Source: Pseudomonas taiwanensis
GTDB lineage: Bacteria; Pseudomonadota; Gammaproteobacteria; Pseudomonadales; Pseudomonadaceae
NCBI RefSeq assembly: GCF_013393345.1
Contig: NZ_QJRF01000076.1
Span: forward strand, 186,001 to 250,000
Reading direction: 5' to 3'
DNA length: 64,000 nt
In this document: positions 16,773 through 24,899 of the stretch, in pieces
Layout of the letters: each line of letters opens with the position of its first letter
How positions within the stretch are numbered: position 1 is the first letter of the stretch
Notes under the pieces: model-generated
What the model saw: only the letters and a program-made list of their open reading frames with translations
The model's database searches: none
Told to the model about the DNA's origin: nothing
Position numbers and translations under genes: made by a program

Positions 16773-19706
16773 TCAGTTCAAGCCCAACTCGCGCCAGATC
16801 CGCGTCACGCCTTGGCGCTCCGCGTGGAACTGGTCCCCGCGCACCACCCCCGGTTGCTTTTGCAGGGCCTGGCGGTGAGCTGCTGAACGGTAGGCTTTGT
16901 AGGCTTCCTGCAGCAGGCGAACTTCGTCGCCGGTCAGCAGATTTGCCTGTTCCAGGCCATCCAGGATGCGGATGTTATCGGTGTAACGAACCAGCTCGGG
17001 ATGCTGTCGTGACCAGGCCAGGGCCGCATATTGCACCATAAATTCGATATCGACGATACCGCCGGCATCCTGCTTCAGATCGAAGGCCGCCGCGGCCTCG
17101 AAGGCATTCTGAGCGGTGCCGGCGGCGGTTTCTCGAGTACCGAGGTTGTCGCGCATCTTGGTCCGCATCTCGCTGACCTCGGCACGCAGCGTGGCCAGGT
17201 CGCGCTCGCGGCCGAGCACTGCCAGGCGGACCTGCTCGAAGGCAGTGGCGACGCGCGGTGAACCGGCAAGCACCCGCGCACGCACCAGCGCCTGGTGCTC
17301 CCAGGTCCAGGCTTCATTCTCCTGGTAGCGCTGGAAGGCGCCGAGGGAGCTGACCAGCAGGCCCGCCGCACCCGACGGGCGCAGGCGCATGTCCACTTCA
17401 TATAGGGCGCCGGAGGTGGTCTGGGTCGTCAGCAGGTGGATGATGCGCTGCCCGAGACGCGTAAAGAACTGCGCCCCATCGATGGGCTTGGCACCGTCGG
17501 TTTCGGCCTGCGGGTCGCCGTCATGGATGAATACCAGGTCCAGGTCCGAACCATGGCCGAACTCCAGGCCGCCCACCTTGCCATAGCCGACGATGATGAA
17601 ATCCGGGTCGCAGAGACTGCCATCGGCGCGCTTGGGTGTGCCGTGCTTGGCCACGGTATGGCGCCAGGACAACGCCAGGACCTGATCGAGAATCGCCTCG
17701 GCAAGCCAGGTCAGGTAGTCGCTGACCTTCATGAGTGGTAGCGTGCCGGCGATCTCCGACGCCGCCACGCGCAGGCTGTGGGCCAGCTTGAAGTGCCGCA
17801 GGGCCTCCATCTGCTGTTCCAGGTCGTCTTCCGGAATGCGCGTCAGGCGCTCACGCAGCTCCGCAGCCAGCTCGGGAGCCAGTGGCGGACGATAGAGCCG
17901 TCCTTCATTGAGCAGTTCATCCAGCAGCAATGGGAAACGGGTGATCTGCTCGGCGATCCAGGGGCTGGCTGCGCACAGCTCGATCAGCCGCTGCAGGGCA
18001 CCCGGGTTCTCGCTCAGCAGCACCAGATAGGCGGAACGCCGTGCCACCTTCTCCACCAGCGGCAGTACCCGCTCCAGCACCAGGTCGGGATTGCCGTGCT
18101 CCACGGTCAGGTTCAGCAAACGCGGAATGAAGGCATCCAGCCGCTCCCGACCAAGACGCTGCATTGCCCGCACCTGGGGGCCATTGCGCAAATCGGTGAG
18201 TCGACGCCAGGCGGCGGCAGGCTCGGTAAAGCCGGCCTCACCCAGCTGCCGGCAAGCACTCTCCTCGTCCAGCGCCTCTTCCCAGAGCGGAAGCCATTCA
18301 CCGCCGATGCAGCTTTCGCCGTCGCCACCCTCTTCTTCATCCGGGTCGGCGATCACCTGCTGGAAGTGCCATTCGACACGCCCACGCCAGTACATCAGGC
18401 GCTCGTGGAAGGTGGTCCAGTCGTCGAACCCCATGATAAAGGCGATGCGCGCGCGATCGAGGTCGTTGTCCGGCAGCATCTGGGTCTGGCGGTCGGCGAT
18501 CGCCTGCAAGGCATGCTCGGTATAACGGAGGAATTCGTAGCCTTCCTTCAGCTCCGTCACCACGGGTGGTGGGAGATAGCCCTGGCCTTCCAGGGTATCC
18601 AGGACGGTCAGCAGCGGCCGCTGTTGCAGGCTGAGGTCGCGACCGCCGTGGATCAGCTGGAACGCCTGGGCGATGAACTCCACTTCGCGAATGCCGCCGG
18701 AGCCGAGTTTGACGTTCTCGGTCATGCCCTTGCGGCGCACTTCCTGCTGGATGAGCTGCTTCATCGAGCGCAGCGCCTCGATGGCGGAAAAGTCCAGGTA
18801 ACGGCGATAGACGAAGGGACGCAGCATCTGCAGGAGCTGGGCACCGGCAGCCTGATCGCCGCCCACGGTGCGCGCCTTGATCATGGCGTAGCGTTCCCAG
18901 TCGCGCCCCTGGTCCTGGTAGTACTGCTCAAGCGCATTGAAGCTGAACACCAGGGGCCCGGAGGAACCATAAGGACGCAGGCGCATGTCCACGCGGAAAA
19001 CGAAACCGTCCACGGTGATCGCATCCAGCGCCTTTATCAGGCGCTGGCCGAGACGGGTGAAGAACTCCTGGTTATCCAGGGCGCGCTTGGCCCCCTCGGT
19101 TTCGCCCCCTTCCGGGTAACCGAAGATCAGGTCGATATCGGACGACAGGTTCAGCTCAAAGGCACCCAGCTTGCCCATGCCCAGCACGACCAGATGCTGC
19201 GGCAGACCGGAGCGATGGCCGATGGGCGTGCCGAACTGGGCGCAATGGCGGCTATAGAGCCAGTGATAGGCCAGATCGATGCAGGCGTCGGCGAGATCGG
19301 AGAGGTCGCGGCAGGTTTCAGCCAGATCGGCCTGGCGGGTCAGATCGCGCCAGATGATGCGCAGCTGCTGGCGATTGCGATAGCGACGCAGGCGACGACC
19401 GAGATCGTCTTCTTCGGCGCAGTCGTCCAACAGCGAGGCGATCTGGGCGCGCAGCTCACCCGGAGCCAGCGACCGCTCCAGCTCACCAGTAGCCGCCAGC
19501 GCCAGCAGCATTGCCGGGTCGCGCTGGGCCTGATCGGAGACGAAGTCACTGGCGGCGGCGACGCGGGCGAATGCCTGCTGCCGCTCGTCGGGCCAACTGT
19601 CGAAGTCCGGGATTCGCTCGGCGAGGGCAATGCGGACGGCAGACAGCGCCCGATCGGCGCTGGGCTGGAGGTTGGCCGAGAGGTCGGCCAGCGGCGGCAG
19701 GCTCAT
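16773..19706 (-). CDS. glnE: GlnE glutamine synthetase adenylyltransferase/deadenylylase
   Basis: 977 residues, full length. Two nucleotidyltransferase domains are visible by their GxGKxGxxE-x-SDxDL motifs: GMGKLGAFELNLSSDIDLIF in the N-terminal deadenylylase half and GYGKVGGLEFGHGSDLDLVF in the C-terminal adenylylase half. It controls glutamine synthetase in response to PII. Divergent from aceE across a 280-bp regulatory region. Confidence 0.97.
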   Translation of the reverse strand: MSLPPLADLSANLQPSADRALSAVRIALAERIPDFDSWPDERQQAFARVAAASDFVSDQAQRDPAMLLALAATGELERSLAPGELRAQIASLLDDCAEEDDLGRRLRRYRNRQQLRIIWRDLTRQADLAETCRDLSDLADACIDLAYHWLYSRHCAQFGTPIGHRSGLPQHLVVLGMGKLGAFELNLSSDIDLIFGYPEGGETEGAKRALDNQEFFTRLGQRLIKALDAITVDGFVFRVDMRLRPYGSSGPLVFSFNALEQYYQDQGRDWERYAMIKARTVGGDQAAGAQLLQMLRPFVYRRYLDFSAIEALRSMKQLIQQEVRRKGMTENVKLGSGGIREVEFIAQAFQLIHGGRDLSLQQRPLLTVLDTLEGQGYLPPPVVTELKEGYEFLRYTEHALQAIADRQTQMLPDNDLDRARIAFIMGFDDWTTFHERLMYWRGRVEWHFQQVIADPDEEEGGDGESCIGGEWLPLWEEALDEESACRQLGEAGFTEPAAAWRRLTDLRNGPQVRAMQRLGRERLDAFIPRLLNLTVEHGNPDLVLERVLPLVEKVARRSAYLVLLSENPGALQRLIELCAASPWIAEQITRFPLLLDELLNEGRLYRPPLAPELAAELRERLTRIPEDDLEQQMEALRHFKLAHSLRVAASEIAGTLPLMKVSDYLTWLAEAILDQVLALSWRHTVAKHGTPKRADGSLCDPDFIIVGYGKVGGLEFGHGSDLDLVFIHDGDPQAETDGAKPIDGAQFFTRLGQRIIHLLTTQTTSGALYEVDMRLRPSGAAGLLVSSLGAFQRYQENEAWTWEHQALVRARVLAGSPRVATAFEQVRLAVLGRERDLATLRAEVSEMRTKMRDNLGTRETAAGTAQNAFEAAAAFDLKQDAGGIVDIEFMVQYAALAWSRQHPELVRYTDNIRILDGLEQANLLTGDEVRLLQEAYKAYRSAAHRQALQKQPGVVRGDQFHAERQGVTRIWRELGLN

Positions 19707-19810
19707 GGTCTATCCTTTCTGGGCTGCGGGCCGAGGCTGGACCCGTGGCTGGCGCAGCGGTGGCGGAATAGCTCTAACTCGGGGCTTTCAGCCGACTGCG
19801 CCGCGCAGTC

Positions 19811-19877
19811 TGTAGTTTTACTACGAAAGATTGTATCCAGAGTGCTGAAACCTTCGTCGATTTGTAGTAAAACTACA
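19811..19877. promoter_or_regulatory. Pair of palindromic operators upstream of aceE
   Basis: Two 15-bp sites: TGTAGTTTTACTACG (19811-19825, one mismatch from a perfect palindrome) and TGTAGTAAAACTACA (19863-19877, perfect arms). Their centres are 52 bp apart, close to five helical turns, and 14 bp of the two sites also form an inverted repeat with each other. The GT-N3-AC core is the pattern known for FadR/PdhR-type (FCD subfamily GntR) regulators. They lie between divergent glnE and aceE, about 110-175 bp before the aceE start. Identity of the regulator is inferred only. Confidence 0.65.
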
Positions 19878-19986
19878 CGAGCCCGGTTCTACCCCCGGTA
19901 ACAAGAATTTCGCCGCGACCGCCCCACAAGGCCGGCCGTGACCACTGGCATCCGATTCTGGAAGCCTTTCCGCCCTGGAGCAAGCC

Positions 19987-22632
19987 ATGCAAGACCTCGA
20001 TCCCGTCGAAACCCAGGAATGGCTGGATTCCCTGGAGTCCGTACTCGACAAAGAAGGCGAAGACCGCGCGCACTACCTGCTGACCCGCATGGGTGAGCTG
20101 GCGACCCGCAGCGGCACCCAATTGCCCTACGCCATCACTACGCCCTACCGCAACAGCATTCCCGTAACCCACGAAGCACGCATGCCCGGCGACCTGTTCA
20201 TGGAACGCCGCATTCGCTCCATGGTGCGCTGGAACGCCCTGGCAATGGTGATGCGCACCAACCTGAACGACCCGGACCTGGGCGGTCACATTTCCAGCTT
20301 CGCTTCCTCGGCAACCCTGTACGACATCGGCTTCAACTACTTCTTCCAGGCTCCCACCGAAGAGCATGGCGGCGACCTGATCTTCTATCAGGGCCACGCC
20401 TCCCCCGGCATCTACGCCCGCGCCTTCATGGAAGGCCGCATCAGCGAAGACCAGATGGTCAACTTCCGTCAGGAAGTGGACGGCAAGGGCCTGTCCTCCT
20501 ACCCGCACCCGTGGCTGATGCCGGACTTCTGGCAGTTCCCCACCGTCTCCATGGGCCTCGGCCCGATCCAGGCCATCTACCAGGCTCGCTTCATGAAGTA
20601 CCTGGAAAGCCGCGGCTTCATCCCCGCCGGCAAGCAGAAGGTCTGGTGCTTCATGGGTGACGGCGAGTGCGACGAGCCGGAATCCCTCGGCGCCATCTCC
20701 ATGGCCGGCCGCGAGAAGCTGGACAACCTGATCTTCGTCATCAACTGCAACCTGCAGCGCCTCGACGGCCCGGTCCGCGGTAACGGCAAGATCATCCAGG
20801 AACTGGAAGGCGTCTTCCGCGGTGCCCAGTGGAACGTCAACAAGGTGGTCTGGGGTCGCTTCTGGGACCCGCTGTTCGCCAAGGACAGCAACGGCACCCT
20901 GCAACGTCGCATGGACGAAGTAGTCGACGGCGAATACCAGAACTACAAGGCCAAAGACGGCGCGTACGTCCGCGAGAACTTCTTCAATACCCCGGAACTC
21001 AAGGAAATGGTCCAGGACCTTTCCGACGACGAGATCTGGAAGCTCAACCGTGGCGGCCACGACCCCTACAAGGTCTATGCGGCCTACCACCAGGCGGTCA
21101 ACCACAAGGGCCAGCCCACCGTCATCCTCGCCAAGACCATCAAGGGCTACGGCACCGGTGCGGGCGAAGCGAAGAACACCGCTCACAACACCAAGAAGGT
21201 CGATGTCGAGAGCCTGAAGCAGTTCCGCGACCGCTTCGACATCCCGGTCAACGACGCCGACCTGGAAAAACTGCCGTTCTTCCGTCCGCAGGAAGGCAGT
21301 GCCGAGTACAAGTACCTCCACGAGCGCCGCGCCGCCCTGGGTGGTTACGTGCCGCAGCGTCGCGTCAACAGCTTCAGCATCCCGACGCCGCCGCTGGAAA
21401 CCCTCAAGGCCATCCTCGACGGTTCGGGCGATCGTGAAATCTCCACCACCATGGCCTTCGTGCGCATCCTGGCGCAGCTGGTCAAGGACAAGGAACTCGG
21501 CCAGCGCATCGTTCCGATCATCCCGGACGAAGCCCGTACCTTCGGTATGGAAGGCATGTTCCGCCAGCTCGGCATCTACTCCTCGGTCGGCCAGCTCTAC
21601 GAGCCTGTCGACAAGGACCAGGTGATGTTCTACCGCGAGGACAAGAAGGGCCAGATCCTCGAGGAAGGCATCAACGAAGCGGGCGCCATGTCCTCCTTCA
21701 TCGCCGCCGGTACCTCCTACAGCAACCACAACCAGCCGATGCTGCCGTTCTACATCTTCTATTCGATGTTCGGCTTCCAGCGTATCGGTGACCTGGCCTG
21801 GGCCGCTGGCGACAGCCGCGCCCGTGGTTTCCTGATCGGCGGTACCGCCGGCCGTACCACCCTGAACGGCGAAGGTCTGCAGCACGAGGACGGCCACAGC
21901 CACCTCATGGCGGCCACCATTCCGAACTGCCGCACCTACGACCCCACCTTCGGCTATGAGCTGGCGGTGATCGTGCGTGAAGGCATCCGCCAGATGACCG
22001 AAGAACAGCAGAACATCTTCTACTACATCACCGTGATGAACGAGGCCTACACCCAGCCGGCGCTGCCGGCAGGCACCGAGGAAGGCATCATCAAGGGCAT
22101 GTACCTCCTCGAGGAGGACAAGAAGGAAGCCGCGCATCACGTGCAACTGCTGGGTTCGGGCACCATCCTGCGCGAAGTCCAGGAAGCGGCGAAGATCCTC
22201 CGCGAGCAGTTCAACGTCGGCGCCGATGTCTGGAGCGTCACCAGCTTCAACGAGCTACGTCGCGACGGCCTGGCAGTCGAGCGCCAGAACCGCCTGCACC
22301 CGGAACAGAAGCCGAAGCAGACCTATGTCGAGCAGTGCCTGACTGGCCGCAAGGGCCCGGTCGTGGCCTCTACCGACTATATGAAGCTGTTTGCCGACCA
22401 GATCCGCCAGTGGGTCCCGAGCAAGGAGTACAAGGTCCTCGGCACCGACGGCTTCGGCCGCAGCGACAGCCGCAAGAAGCTGCGCCACTTCTTCGAAGTG
22501 GACCGTAACTGGGTGGTCCTGGCAGCCCTGGAGGCCCTGGCAGACCGCGGCGAGATCGAACCCAAGGTCGTGGCCGAGGCCATTGCCAAGTTCGGTATCG
22601 ACCCTGAAAAACGCAACCCGCTGGACTGCTGA
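19987..22632 (+). CDS. aceE: AceE pyruvate dehydrogenase E1 component
   Basis: 881 residues, homodimeric-type E1, usual length. The TPP/Mg-binding region is FMGDGECDEPESLGAISMAGREKLDNLIFVINCNLQRLDG (about residues 218-260). It decarboxylates pyruvate and acetylates the lipoyl groups of AceF. The ATG at 19987 has GGAG 6 nt upstream. aceF follows after 11 bp, so the two form an operon. Confidence 0.97.
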   Translation: MQDLDPVETQEWLDSLESVLDKEGEDRAHYLLTRMGELATRSGTQLPYAITTPYRNSIPVTHEARMPGDLFMERRIRSMVRWNALAMVMRTNLNDPDLGGHISSFASSATLYDIGFNYFFQAPTEEHGGDLIFYQGHASPGIYARAFMEGRISEDQMVNFRQEVDGKGLSSYPHPWLMPDFWQFPTVSMGLGPIQAIYQARFMKYLESRGFIPAGKQKVWCFMGDGECDEPESLGAISMAGREKLDNLIFVINCNLQRLDGPVRGNGKIIQELEGVFRGAQWNVNKVVWGRFWDPLFAKDSNGTLQRRMDEVVDGEYQNYKAKDGAYVRENFFNTPELKEMVQDLSDDEIWKLNRGGHDPYKVYAAYHQAVNHKGQPTVILAKTIKGYGTGAGEAKNTAHNTKKVDVESLKQFRDRFDIPVNDADLEKLPFFRPQEGSAEYKYLHERRAALGGYVPQRRVNSFSIPTPPLETLKAILDGSGDREISTTMAFVRILAQLVKDKELGQRIVPIIPDEARTFGMEGMFRQLGIYSSVGQLYEPVDKDQVMFYREDKKGQILEEGINEAGAMSSFIAAGTSYSNHNQPMLPFYIFYSMFGFQRIGDLAWAAGDSRARGFLIGGTAGRTTLNGEGLQHEDGHSHLMAATIPNCRTYDPTFGYELAVIVREGIRQMTEEQQNIFYYITVMNEAYTQPALPAGTEEGIIKGMYLLEEDKKEAAHHVQLLGSGTILREVQEAAKILREQFNVGADVWSVTSFNELRRDGLAVERQNRLHPEQKPKQTYVEQCLTGRKGPVVASTDYMKLFADQIRQWVPSKEYKVLGTDGFGRSDSRKKLRHFFEVDRNWVVLAALEALADRGEIEPKVVAEAIAKFGIDPEKRNPLDC

Positions 22633-22643
22633 GGAGACGCATT

Positions 22644-24641
22644 GTGAGTGAATTGATTCGCGTACCCGACATCGGCAGTGGCGAAGGTGAAGTGATCGAG
22701 CTGTTCGTCAAGGTTGGCGACCGCATCGAAGCCGATCAGAGCCTGCTGACCCTGGAATCCGACAAGGCCAGCATGGAAATCCCGGCCCCCAAGGCCGGCG
22801 TGATCAAGAGCCTGAAGGTCAAGCTCGGAGATCGCCTGAAGGAAGGTGATGAACTGCTGGAACTGGAAGTCGAGGGTGCCGCCGCTGCGGCGCCCGCGCC
22901 GGCTGCCGCTCCCGCACCTGCTGCTGAAGCGAAGCCCGCCGCGGCTCCAGCACCGGCTGCTGCGCCTGCGGCCGCCAGCTCCAGCGTGCAGGACATCAAG
23001 GTTCCGGACATCGGCTCTGGCGGCACCGCCAAGGTCATCGAAGTGCTGGTCAAGGCGGGCGACACCGTCGAAGCCGAGCAGTCGCTGATCACCCTGGAGT
23101 CCGACAAGGCCAGCATGGAGATCCCCTCCCCCGTCGCGGGCGTGGTGGAGAGCGTCGAAGTCAAGCTGGATGCCGACGTCGGCACCGGCGACCTGATCCT
23201 CAAGCTGCGCGTTGCTGGCGCAGCTCCGGCAGCCGCAGCGCCTGCCCAGGCTGCTGCACCCGCTGCCGCCCCGGCACGTGCCGCCGCTCCGGCTGCAGCC
23301 CCTGCGCCGGCGGCTGGCGCCTCGGTGCAGGACGTCAAGGTTCCGGACATCGGTTCGGCCGGCAAGGCCAAGGTCATCGAAATCCTGGTCAAGGCGGGTG
23401 ACACCGTCGAAGCCGAGCAGTCGCTGATCACCCTGGAATCCGACAAGGCCAGCATGGAGATCCCCTCGCCCGCCGCCGGCGTGGTGGAGAGCGTCGAGGT
23501 CAAGCTGGACGCCGAAGTCGGCACCGGTGACCTGATCCTCAAGCTCAAGGTTGCAGGCGCTGCTGCTCCGGCTCCGGCCGCCGCACCGGCTGCCGAGCAA
23601 CCTGCGCACCGCGTACCCGACGGCGCTCACCCGGTCGCTGCCGCCGAGGTCGCCGCCATCGCGGCCCTGGCCGCCGCCGCGGCGAACACCACCGGCGTAC
23701 CGGCGCGCTCCAGCGGCGCCAAGGTCCACGCAGGTCCGGCGGTTCGCCAGCTGGCCCGCGAGTTCGGTGTCGAGCTGAACGCAGTTCCGGCTACCGGCCC
23801 CCACGGCCGCGTGCTGAAGGAAGACGTGCAGGCGTACGTCAAAGCCATGATGCAGAAGGCCAAGGAAGCCCCGGCCGCAGCTGCCGCCGGTGCAACCGGC
23901 GGTGCTGGCATCCCGCCGATCCCGGTGGTGGACTTCAGCAAGTTTGGTGAAATCGAAGAAGTGGCCATGACCCGCCTGATGCAGGTCGGTGCCGCCAACC
24001 TGCATCGCAGCTGGCTCAACGTGCCGCACGTGACGCAGTTCGACTCGGCCGACATCACGGAGCTGGAAGCCTTCCGCGTGGCCCAGAAAGCGGTGGCCGA
24101 AAAGGCCGGCGTCAAGCTGACCGTCCTGCCGCTGCTGCTCAAGGCCTGTGCTTACCTGCTCAAGGAACTGCCGGACTTCAACAGCTCCCTGGCCCCCAGC
24201 GGCAAGGCGCTGATCCGCAAGAAGTACGTGCACATCGGCTTCGCCGTGGACACCCCGGACGGCCTGCTGGTGCCGGTGATCAAGAACGTCGACCAGAAGA
24301 GCCTGCTGCAACTGGCTGCCGAAGCCGCCGCCCTGGCTGAAAAAGCCCGGACCAAGAAGCTCTCTGCGGACGACATGCAAGGCGCCTGCTTCACCATCTC
24401 CAGCCTCGGCCACATTGGCGGCACCGGCTTCACGCCGATCGTCAACGCGCCCGAAGTGGCGATCCTTGGCGTGTCCAAGGCCGCCATGCAGCCGGTGTGG
24501 GACGGCAAGGCCTTCCAGCCGCGCCTGATGCTGCCGCTGTCGCTGTCCTACGATCACCGCGTGATCAACGGTGCCGCTGCCGCGCGCTTCACCAAGCGTC
24601 TCGGTGATGTGCTGGCGGACATCCGCACCATGCTGCTGTAA
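22644..24641 (+). CDS. aceF: AceF dihydrolipoyl acetyltransferase (E2) with three lipoyl domains
   Basis: 665 residues, longer than the two-lipoyl AceF of PAO1 (547). Three lipoyl domains each carry ESDKASME; the lipoylated lysines are about K41, K155 and K268. Ala/Pro-rich linkers join them. The E1/E3-binding domain is near 358-396 (AGPAVRQLAREFGVELNAV..GRVLKEDV). The catalytic domain ends with LSLSYDHRVINGAAAARF, with the active-site His near 636. The start is GTG at 22644, 7 nt after GGAG. It is the core of the pyruvate dehydrogenase complex. Confidence 0.97.
   Translation: MSELIRVPDIGSGEGEVIELFVKVGDRIEADQSLLTLESDKASMEIPAPKAGVIKSLKVKLGDRLKEGDELLELEVEGAAAAAPAPAAAPAPAAEAKPAAAPAPAAAPAAASSSVQDIKVPDIGSGGTAKVIEVLVKAGDTVEAEQSLITLESDKASMEIPSPVAGVVESVEVKLDADVGTGDLILKLRVAGAAPAAAAPAQAAAPAAAPARAAAPAAAPAPAAGASVQDVKVPDIGSAGKAKVIEILVKAGDTVEAEQSLITLESDKASMEIPSPAAGVVESVEVKLDAEVGTGDLILKLKVAGAAAPAPAAAPAAEQPAHRVPDGAHPVAAAEVAAIAALAAAAANTTGVPARSSGAKVHAGPAVRQLAREFGVELNAVPATGPHGRVLKEDVQAYVKAMMQKAKEAPAAAAAGATGGAGIPPIPVVDFSKFGEIEEVAMTRLMQVGAANLHRSWLNVPHVTQFDSADITELEAFRVAQKAVAEKAGVKLTVLPLLLKACAYLLKELPDFNSSLAPSGKALIRKKYVHIGFAVDTPDGLLVPVIKNVDQKSLLQLAAEAAALAEKARTKKLSADDMQGACFTISSLGHIGGTGFTPIVNAPEVAILGVSKAAMQPVWDGKAFQPRLMLPLSLSYDHRVINGAAAARFTKRLGDVLADIRTMLL
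22986..23559 (+). repeat. Direct repeat encoding lipoyl domains 2 and 3 of AceF
   Basis: 22986-23220 and 23325-23559 are near-identical direct copies offset by 339 bp (113 codons), encoding the second and third lipoyl domains plus linker. Domain 1 is clearly more divergent. The closeness at DNA level, including many synonymous positions, points to recent duplication or gene conversion. Confidence 0.85.
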
Positions 24642-24681
24642 CTCGTTTCAAATTCGCGAGCACGCCACGCTCGTACCTCAA

Positions 24682-24710
24682 CCCCGCCCCCCTGAGGCGG
24701 GGTTTTTTTT
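24682..24710 (+). terminator. Intrinsic terminator of aceEF
   Basis: Stem CCCCGCC (24682-24688) / GGCGGGG (24696-24702) with a 7-nt loop, followed by eight T residues. It lies 41 bp after the aceF stop. Confidence 0.93.
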
Positions 24711-24739
24711 GACTACGCGATACGCCCGCGCGCAAGCCG

Positions 24740-24759
24740 ACTGTGCGATCGCGCACAGT
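24740..24759. promoter_or_regulatory. Inverted repeat upstream of dipA
   Basis: Arms ACTGTGCG and CGCACAGT separated by ATCG, a perfect 8+4+8 inverted repeat about 140 bp before the dipA start and after the aceF terminator. There is no T-tract. A protein-binding site is plausible, but the regulator is unknown. Confidence 0.4.
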
Positions 24760-24899
24760 TTCCATGCGCCCCTTTCCACTCGCGAATTGCACCGTGCGGC
24801 ATGCTTGCCAGTGCCATCATCATGATGCACCCTTGCCCGATGCTTTGAAGAAGTAGGCCGGCCCCTCTACCGGTCAGAGAAGTGGAAGCCCAGCGCCCA

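Noticed and set aside
19873-22146. A 757-codon open frame on the minus strand opposite aceE
   Set aside because: aceE is unmistakable on the plus strand; the reverse frame shows no domain and is compositionally like the other antisense shadows.
22377-24557. A 726-codon Gly/Arg-rich minus-strand frame opposite aceF
   Set aside because: It arises from the Ala/Pro-rich linkers and repeated lipoyl domains read backwards.
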